Shown here: in pieces, positions 58,719-64,000 of the stretch | Numbering within the stretch: the stretch's first letter is position 1 | Layout: each line of letters opens with the position of its first letter | NCBI RefSeq assembly: GCF_001746415.1 | Contig: NZ_MEHJ01000001.1 | Coordinates: forward strand, 6,516,501 to 6,580,500 | Source: Streptomyces agglomeratus | GTDB taxonomy: Bacteria > Actinomycetota > Actinomycetes > Streptomycetales > Streptomycetaceae | Reading direction: 5' to 3' | DNA: 64,000 nucleotides | The notes under the pieces: model-generated | What the model saw: only the letters and a program-made list of their open reading frames with translations | What the model was told of the DNA's origin: nothing | Database searches by the model: none | Made by a program: the position numbers and the translations under genes

Positions 58719-59323
58719 TTCTCGCCGTCCAGGCTCACGTCGATGCTGAGCCCCTTCAGCCGGAAGTTCCCGCCGGTCGCCGACCAGGCGTGCGACCTGA
58801 CGCCCGCGACCTCGATGTCCCCGGCCTGGAGCCCGAACTTCCCGGCCCCGCCCTTGATCCCGGGCACCTGGTCCAGGGTCGAGGCGTCCCGGCCGATCTG
58901 CGCCGTGCCGAAGCGGGCGTCGCCGACCAGGTCCTCGGCGTCGATGACGAGGCTGCTGGCCGTCACCTCACCGGCCTCACCGCCCGCCGTGAGCTTGAAG
59001 ACGACCTTGCCGACCGGGGTCGCGACTTCGGCGGCCTGACAGATGTCGCTGAGCCTCGCGTCTCCGATGCCGAGGAGGGCGACCGGATGGCCCTTGCCGT
59101 CCGCCGAGCGGTCCGTCTGTACGTAACTGGACAGCCCCTGGCTCGTCAGCTTTCCCGAGGCCACCTGGAAACTCGTCCCCGACACGGCGAACGACGCGGC
59201 CAGTGCTCCCTGGCCCATCAGCGACGCCATCACGCCGACGGCGAGGACCGCCGGCGTCGCGACGACCGCTGTCTTCTTCCATGCCGTCCTGCCCTCGGCA
59301 GGCGGCTGCTTCGCTGCGCTCAC
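58709..59323 (-). CDS. DUF6230 secreted/anchored protein
   Basis: 204 residues. N-terminal hydrophobic segment (KKTAVVATPAVLAVGVMASL) serves as signal or anchor; the rest is a beta-rich exported domain with few charged patches and a C-terminal Cys (LDGEKCF). GTG ending at 59323 with GGAGG 6 bases upstream. Often mis-annotated as cholesterol esterase; no esterase motif is seen. Divergent from a TetR gene. Confidence 0.85.
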   Translation of the reverse strand: MSAAKQPPAEGRTAWKKTAVVATPAVLAVGVMASLMGQGALAASFAVSGTSFQVASGKLTSQGLSSYVQTDRSADGKGHPVALLGIGDARLSDICQAAEVATPVGKVVFKLTAGGEAGEVTASSLVIDAEDLVGDARFGTAQIGRDASTLDQVPGIKGGAGKFGLQAGDIEVAGVRSHAWSATGGNFRLKGLSIDVSLDGEKCF

Positions 59324-59357
59324 TTGTTCCTCCCGAACGTCGTCGTGGTGCGCGGGG

Positions 59358-59420
59358 GAAGTGCGTGGAGGTGCGTGGAGGTGCCGTGCGCGTGCGTGCG
59401 TGTGCGTGCGTGTGCGTGGA
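59358..59420. repeat. GTGCGT-type simple repeat
   Basis: Two copies of GTGCGTGGAG followed by alternating CGTGCGTGTGCGTGCGTGTG units, lying in the divergent promoter between DUF6230 and TetR. Purine/pyrimidine alternation could form Z-DNA; the length may vary between strains. Confidence 0.7.
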
Positions 59421-59510
59421 AAATCCGCCGACAGGCCGCAGCCAAAAGGGAGTTCGCGCAGGTCTGCCATACTGCGGACATGCTGTGGCAGTTGGAGACT
59501 AGGGCCGGTA

Positions 59511-60140
59511 TTGAATATTAGTCAACAGCGTGGTTCCAGCGAGCGATCGCAGGTGCGCCGCGCCGAACTCATCGCGACCGGGCGCAAGTTGTTCGCCGAC
59601 ACGTCGTACGACGCGCTGTCGATGGACGACATCGCGCGGCACGCGGGCGTGGCCAAGGGCTTGATCTACTACTACTTCAAGAGCAAACGCGGCTACTACC
59701 TCGCCATCGTCGAGGACTCGCTCGCCGGACTCGTCGCACGGCCGGCCGGCGAGCGGGACCTGCCGGCCGCCGAGCGCCTGAGGCGCACCATCGACGGATA
59801 CCTGCGCTACGCCCAGCACCACCAGGCCGCGTACCGCACGATCGTCACCGGCGGCGTCGGCTTCGACACCGAGGTGCAGGCCGTCCGGGACGCGGTCCGC
59901 GAGGAGCTGATCGCCACCATCGCGGAGGGCGCGTACGGCCGCCGCGACATCCCGCCGACCGCCCGGTTGGCCCTGGTCGGCTGGATGGCCGGCGTCGAAG
60001 GGGTGACGCTGGAATGGCTGGGTCACCAGGAGCCCGACCGCGACGCCGTGCGCGAGCTGCTCACCAGGCTGCTGCGTGCGACGCTCCGTACGATCGAGGA
60101 ACTGGAGCCGAGCTGCCCCGCGCCGTCCGGCACCCCGTGA
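59511..60140 (+). CDS. TetR-family regulator
   Basis: 209 residues from TTG 59511, which gives the natural MNISQQRGSSERSQVRRAEL start; GTG 59553 is an alternative but truncates helix 1. HTH: DALSMDDIARHAGVAKGLIYYYFKSK. The C-terminal ligand domain includes RLALVGWMAGVEGVTLEWLG. Divergent from the DUF6230-DUF6114 pair, the likely target. Ligand unknown. Confidence 0.87.
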   Translation: MNISQQRGSSERSQVRRAELIATGRKLFADTSYDALSMDDIARHAGVAKGLIYYYFKSKRGYYLAIVEDSLAGLVARPAGERDLPAAERLRRTIDGYLRYAQHHQAAYRTIVTGGVGFDTEVQAVRDAVREELIATIAEGAYGRRDIPPTARLALVGWMAGVEGVTLEWLGHQEPDRDAVRELLTRLLRATLRTIEELEPSCPAPSGTP

Positions 60141-60299
60141 CGGAAGCCGATCCATCGGGCATACTCAACGCGCCACAGCCGCTGGCCAGCGACTTCCGTG
60201 ATCCGGAGGGGTGCCGGCGGACAGGCAGAGAGACCGGCGGCGCCGCCACACCCTGCGCGCGCGACCGCCGCAGCGCCCGACAGGGAGGAGAGCGCCCCC

Positions 60300-61472
60300 A
60301 TGCCCGACCGCGCCCCGCAGCCGGTGGAACGTCAGCTGCCCACCGAGGAGTCCCGGGATCTGCTCGCGCTCGTGCGCGACATGATCCAGCGGGAGATAGC
60401 CCCCCGGGCCGCAGCCGAGGAGGACGCCGGGCACTTCCCGCGCGAGATCTTCGCGCTGCTCTCCGAATCCGGTCTGCTCGGTCTGCCGTACGACGCCGAG
60501 TACGGCGGCGGAGACCAGCCGTACGAGGTCTACCTCCAGGTACTCGAAGAGCTCGCCGCCGCCCGCCTCACGGTCGGCCTCGGCGTCAGCGTCCACAGCC
60601 TCGCCTGCCACGCCCTGGCGGGCTACGGCACCAAGGAGCAGCAGGCCGCGCATCTGCCCGCGATGCTCGGCGGCGGCCTCCTCGGCGCCTACTGCCTCTC
60701 GGAGCCCGCCTCCGGGTCCGACGCGGCCTCGCTGCGCACCAAGGCCGTGCGCGACGGCGACGACTGGGTGATCACCGGTACCAAGGCTTGGATCACCCAC
60801 GGCGGCGTCGCCGACTTCTACACCGTCCTCGCCCGTACGGGCGGTGAGGGCGCCCGGGGCATCACGGCCTTCCTGGTGCCCGGAGACGCGGAGGGGCTGA
60901 ACGCCGCGGCGCCCGAGAAGAAGATGGGCATGAAGGGCTCGCCCACGGCCCAGCTCAACTTCGACGGCGTACGGGTCCCGGACTCCCGCCGCGTCGGCGA
61001 GGAAGGGCAGGGCTTCGCGATCGCGCTGTCCGCGCTCGACTCCGGCCGCCTCGGGATCGCGGCCTGCGCGATCGGCGTCGCCCAGGCGGCCCTGGAGGAG
61101 GCCGCCTCGTACGCCACCGGGCGGCAGCAGTTCGGCCGTCCGATCGCCGATTTCCAGGGCCTGCGCTTCATGCTCGCCGACATGGCCACCCAGATCGAGG
61201 CCGGCCGGTCGCTGTACCTGGCGGCGGCGCGCCTGCGGGACGCCGGGCGGCCGTTCTCGCGGGAAGCCGCGATGGCGAAGCTCTTCTGCACGGACGCGGC
61301 GATGCGCGTGACGACCGACGCCGTCCAGGTGCTCGGCGGCTACGGCTACACACTGGACTTCCCCGTCGAGCGCTACATGCGCGAGGCGAAGGTGCTCCAG
61401 ATCGTCGAGGGTACGAACCAGATTCAGCGCATGGTCATCGCCCGCCGTCTCCTGGGTCCCGAGACGCGCTGA
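60300..61472 (+). CDS. Acyl-CoA dehydrogenase
   Basis: 390 residues, FAD enzyme. Signatures: GAYCLSEPASGSDAASLRTK, KAWITHGGVADFYTVLA, ATGRQQFGRPIADFQGLRFM and a C-terminal VLGGYGYTLDFPVERYMREA with LQIVEGTNQIQRMV, whose Glu is in the usual catalytic place. ATG 60300 with GGAGGAG upstream. 160 bases after TetR. Chain length specificity unknown. Confidence 0.93.
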   Translation: MPDRAPQPVERQLPTEESRDLLALVRDMIQREIAPRAAAEEDAGHFPREIFALLSESGLLGLPYDAEYGGGDQPYEVYLQVLEELAAARLTVGLGVSVHSLACHALAGYGTKEQQAAHLPAMLGGGLLGAYCLSEPASGSDAASLRTKAVRDGDDWVITGTKAWITHGGVADFYTVLARTGGEGARGITAFLVPGDAEGLNAAAPEKKMGMKGSPTAQLNFDGVRVPDSRRVGEEGQGFAIALSALDSGRLGIAACAIGVAQAALEEAASYATGRQQFGRPIADFQGLRFMLADMATQIEAGRSLYLAAARLRDAGRPFSREAAMAKLFCTDAAMRVTTDAVQVLGGYGYTLDFPVERYMREAKVLQIVEGTNQIQRMVIARRLLGPETR

Positions 61473-61686
61473 ACCGCCCCGCCTCCGGCCATGCCGGGGA
61501 CGCCACGAGCCGGGTCCACTCCGGGTCGCGGCGTCCCGGCAGGGTGCGGCCGTGGTGGTGCCACTGGCGCAGGAGGGCCCGGTAGAGGGGCGGGTCCGAG
61601 GGATGCGGAACCGATTCTGCGGTAGCGGAGGGCGGGGGAACGAGACGCCGGCGTCCGTCGCCGACCTGGGTGTATCGCAGGGTCAT
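61435..61686 (-). CDS. Small hypothetical protein
   Basis: 83 residues starting MTLRYTQVGDGRRRLVPPPS, with HHHGRTLPGRRDPEWTRLVA in the middle. It overlaps the end of the acyl-CoA dehydrogenase by 38 bases on the opposite strand. The Arg/Pro/Trp-rich composition resembles small Streptomyces conserved proteins, but a random open frame is possible in this GC content. No function can be given. Confidence 0.45.
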   Translation of the reverse strand: MTLRYTQVGDGRRRLVPPPSATAESVPHPSDPPLYRALLRQWHHHGRTLPGRRDPEWTRLVASPAWPEAGRFSASRDPGDGGR

Positions 61687-61804
61687 ATCGGGCCAACAGC
61701 CGCAAGGCCGCCCGGGTTATCGCCCGCGTCATTCGGGCGTCCGTTCGCGCGGTGAACCCCGGCACCCCGGGCGACGACGCGCGTATGGCCCTGGACGCGC
61801 TTTC

Positions 61805-61817
61805 TGACGTACCGTCA
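61805..61817. promoter_or_regulatory. TGACG-TAC-CGTCA inverted repeat
   Basis: Perfect 5-bp arms in the segment before 61900. Operator-like; the target regulator is unknown. Otherwise the 61687-61899 stretch shows no supported gene. Confidence 0.5.
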
Positions 61818-61899
61818 AATCCGCCGCCGGGGACCGCGCCACCGGGCGACGCGTACGCCGTATCCCGCTCCCGCTACGTCCGCGCCCAGGAGGACCGCC

Positions 61900-63024
61900 G
61901 TGGCCGAGGACCGCCCCATCGCGCTCGACGAGTACCCGATCCACCAGGCCCCGCTGTCGATGAAGCACGTCGCCACGGGGGACCGCAACACCTATGACCG
62001 CTGCATCTTCCACGTCGTCGACCACACCGGCCGCGCCCTGCTCATCGCCGGACTGGGCGTCTATCCGAACACCGGAGTGATCGACGCCTACGCGACCCTG
62101 CGCACCGGCGACCTGCTGCACGCCGTACGCGCCTCCGACGCCCTCACCGACGACCGGATGAACCTCGCCGTCGGGCCGCTGCGGATCACCGTCGACGAGC
62201 CGCTGCGCCGCTTCACGCTCCGCTGCGACCCCGACCCGGCCGACCCGGACTCCCTCGCGTACGAGATCACCTGGACGGCCGCCTTCCCCGCCGTCTGGGA
62301 GCCGCACCACGTCCAGCGGCGCGGCGACCGCCTGATGCTCGAAGGCCGCCGCTTCGTCCAGGCGGGCGGCTGTACGGGCGTGATCCGCGCCGGGGGACAG
62401 GAGATACGGCTCGCCGCGGGGGAGTGGACCGGCACCCGCGACCGGAGCTGGGGCGTACGGCCGATTCCCGGCGAGGACGGCGGCCGGGCCGCCGAGGAGC
62501 ACCGGCCCGAGGGCTTCCACTGGCTCTGGGTCCCGGCGGTCTTCGACGACCGCTTCCTGATGGTGATCGCCCAGGAGGACGCCGACGGCCACCGCACCCT
62601 GAACGAGGCGCTGCTGGTGCGCGAGGGCGAGCGCGACGTCCAGCTCGGCTGGCCGCACGCCGACATCACCTACCGCCCGGGCACCCGCCACCCCGAACGC
62701 GCCCTCATCCATCTCACGGGCCCCGGCCGCGAACCGCTGGAGCTCGGCGTCGAGATCCTCAGCTCCTCACCGCTGGCCGTCGGCGCAGGCTACCCGCCCG
62801 CGGCCGACTGGCAGCACGGCAGCTGGCAGGGCCGGGGCTGGACGGACCGGCGTACGTACGACCTCTCCGATCCCGCCGCCCACCCCATGGCGGCGTACGG
62901 AGTCACCGACCACGCCGCCCGCTTCACCCTCGACGGGCAGACCGGTCACGGCATCTTCGAGCACGGCACGTTCGGCCGCCACGACCCGAGCGGCTTCACC
63001 GGCTACGCGTCCGTCGCGCCCTGA
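61900..63024 (+). CDS. Uncharacterised protein, two-barrel CrtC/AttH-like layout
   Basis: 374 residues from GTG 61900. Beta-rich throughout, with a repeating pattern of short strands, Trp/His motifs (RPEGFHWLWVPAVFDDRFLM; TRDRSWGVRPIPGE) and no signal peptide or membrane helix. The layout recalls hydroxyneurosporene-synthase/AttH-type double lipocalin-like proteins often found beside phosphotransferases. I cannot assign a reaction. It forms a tight pair with the following phosphotransferase (40-base gap). Confidence 0.75.
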   Translation: MAEDRPIALDEYPIHQAPLSMKHVATGDRNTYDRCIFHVVDHTGRALLIAGLGVYPNTGVIDAYATLRTGDLLHAVRASDALTDDRMNLAVGPLRITVDEPLRRFTLRCDPDPADPDSLAYEITWTAAFPAVWEPHHVQRRGDRLMLEGRRFVQAGGCTGVIRAGGQEIRLAAGEWTGTRDRSWGVRPIPGEDGGRAAEEHRPEGFHWLWVPAVFDDRFLMVIAQEDADGHRTLNEALLVREGERDVQLGWPHADITYRPGTRHPERALIHLTGPGREPLELGVEILSSSPLAVGAGYPPAADWQHGSWQGRGWTDRRTYDLSDPAAHPMAAYGVTDHAARFTLDGQTGHGIFEHGTFGRHDPSGFTGYASVAP

Positions 63025-63064
63025 GGGCGCCACCCGAGCGTCGCCTTCCCGACAGGAGTACGGC

Positions 63065-64000
63065 ATGGCAACCGCACCCCGCCCCCGCACGACCACCCGC
63101 GACCCCAAGGATCTGGCCCGGCGCCTCACCGCCTGGCTCGGCGCCCGGCTGCCCGGCGCGCGCGTCGCCGGCGTCGACGCGCCCGCCTCCAACGGCATGT
63201 CCAGCGAGACGCTGCTGTTCGACCTTTACCACCCGGCCGCGCCGGTGTCCGCCTGCGCCCTGAGACTGGCCGCGGACCCCGCCGCGTACAGCGTGTTCCC
63301 CGTCTACGACATGGCCCGCCAGCACCGCGTCATGAGCCTGGTCGCCGCGCACACCGATGTGCCGGTGCCGCGCGTGCTGTGGCTGGAGGAGGACCCGGGG
63401 CCGCTCGGAGCACCCTTCTTCGTCATGGAGCGCGCCGAGGGCCGCGTCCCGCCCGACGTCATGCCCTATACGTACGAGGGCAATTGGCTGCACGCCGCAT
63501 CCGACGCCGAACGCGCGCGGCTCCAGGACGCGACGCTGCGCGTCCTCGCGCGCCTGCACGACCAGTTCCCGGCGAAGGATGCGGAGTTCCTGATGGCGCC
63601 GGGCCCCGGCAGCCCGCTGCGCCGCCACGTCGAGGCCCAACGGGCGTACTACGACTGGGTGGTGGACGGCGTCGCCCGCTCCCCGCTCATCGAGTCCGCC
63701 TTCGACTGGCTGGAGGCGCACTGGCCCGACGACACCGGTCCGTCCGTGCTGAGCTGGGGCGACGCCCGGATCGGCAACATCGTCTACGACGGCTTCGAGC
63801 CCGCCGCCGTACTCGACTGGGAGATGGCGTCCTGCGGGCCGCGCGAACTCGACCTGGCCTGGACGGTGTACCTGCACCGCTTCTTCCAGGACCTCACGGT
63901 GGGATTCGGCCAGAGCGGCCTGCCGGATTTCCTGCGGCGCGACGCCGTCGAGCGGCGGTACGCCGAACTCACCGGCCACACACCGCGGGACATGGAGTTC
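63065..64000 (+). CDS. APH-family phosphotransferase, 3' end outside window
   Basis: 312 residues are present, open at the window end. Kinase-like fold: N-terminal ASNGMSSETLLFDLY loop, catalytic segment LSWGDARIGNIVYDG (the usual HGD is WGD here) and metal-binding VLDWEMASCGPRELDLAW. The family phosphorylates small hydroxyl substrates; a drug-resistance role is not implied. Together with the nearby acyl-CoA dehydrogenase it resembles the ACAD10/11 pairing. ATG 63065 with ACAGGAG upstream. Confidence 0.88.
   Translation, partial: MATAPRPRTTTRDPKDLARRLTAWLGARLPGARVAGVDAPASNGMSSETLLFDLYHPAAPVSACALRLAADPAAYSVFPVYDMARQHRVMSLVAAHTDVPVPRVLWLEEDPGPLGAPFFVMERAEGRVPPDVMPYTYEGNWLHAASDAERARLQDATLRVLARLHDQFPAKDAEFLMAPGPGSPLRRHVEAQRAYYDWVVDGVARSPLIESAFDWLEAHWPDDTGPSVLSWGDARIGNIVYDGFEPAAVLDWEMASCGPRELDLAWTVYLHRFFQDLTVGFGQSGLPDFLRRDAVERRYAELTGHTPRDMEF

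Noticed and set aside
59358..59420. CRISPR-like array
   Set aside because: Units are 6-10 bases without unique spacers; it is a simple sequence repeat.

Overview
The window is a piece of a high-GC actinobacterial chromosome, almost certainly Streptomyces. The evidence is the strong G/C third-position bias, many GTG starts and 4-base stop/start overlaps, an actinobacterial integration host factor (sIHF) beside gmk-rpoZ-coaBC-metK-priA-fmt, an actinobacterial pyrF, a degenerate PriA, and small Streptomyces-type families (DUF6114, DUF6230, SCO1431-like, DUF5995). The order resembles the S. coelicolor region running from pyr/sIHF down to rib/his and the chitinase. No tRNA, rRNA, CRISPR array or phage module was seen.

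Layout. 1-7882: pyrimidine operon (pyrC partial, PH-like membrane protein, carA, carB, hairpin, pyrD, pyrF). 8140-17787: housekeeping run (sIHF, gmk, rpoZ, coaBC, metK, priA, a minus-strand HTH-like protein, fmt, rsmB). 17839-24655: isochorismatase-family hydrolase broken by one extra T, MMPL transporter, rpe, SorC-type regulator, guaB1, HATPase-like anti-sigma-type kinase. 24759-30977: GDSL/SGNH hydrolase, then a probable L-lysine catabolic locus: CAT-type amino-acid permease, Lrp/AsnC regulator, DavA-like amidase, DavB-like lysine 2-monooxygenase. A near-identical TGCGCAA-N16/17-CGCAA element lies upstream of both the permease and davA and probably ties them into one Lrp regulon.

31074-41410: a two-TM protein with a PstS-like extracellular domain, DUF5995, a GH6 cellulase-like enzyme, two adjacent MarR-type regulators, a xanthine/uracil permease, an IS701-type insertion sequence with CTAG target duplication placed exactly on the stop codon of an MFS gene, and a ROK regulator divergent from that MFS gene. 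41523-48572: a secreted GH18 chitinase with classical chitinase direct repeats over its promoter, divergent from an FMN riboswitch and ribD-ribE-ribM-ribBA-ribH. 48608-52970: hisE, hisG, a second PH-like membrane protein and two CNNM/CorC-type CBS proteins. 53007-60140: EccA-like AAA ATPase, uridine-kinase-like P-loop protein, Tat-type secreted C39-like peptidase, a 55-residue membrane protein, DUF6114/DUF6230 pair and divergent TetR. 60300-64000: acyl-CoA dehydrogenase, a small hypothetical, a large uncharacterised protein and a phosphotransferase cut by the window end; together these recall ACAD10/11-type chemistry.

How the genes work together: the first third supplies pyrimidine nucleotides, CoA, SAM and initiator Met-tRNA formylation. 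The rib operon makes riboflavin from GTP and ribulose-5-phosphate (rpe lies elsewhere in the window) under FMN control and also encodes an importer. The lysine locus would import lysine and convert it to 5-aminovalerate. The chitinase and cellulase are secreted saprophytic enzymes. All family assignments come from motif reading and recall, not from database searches.
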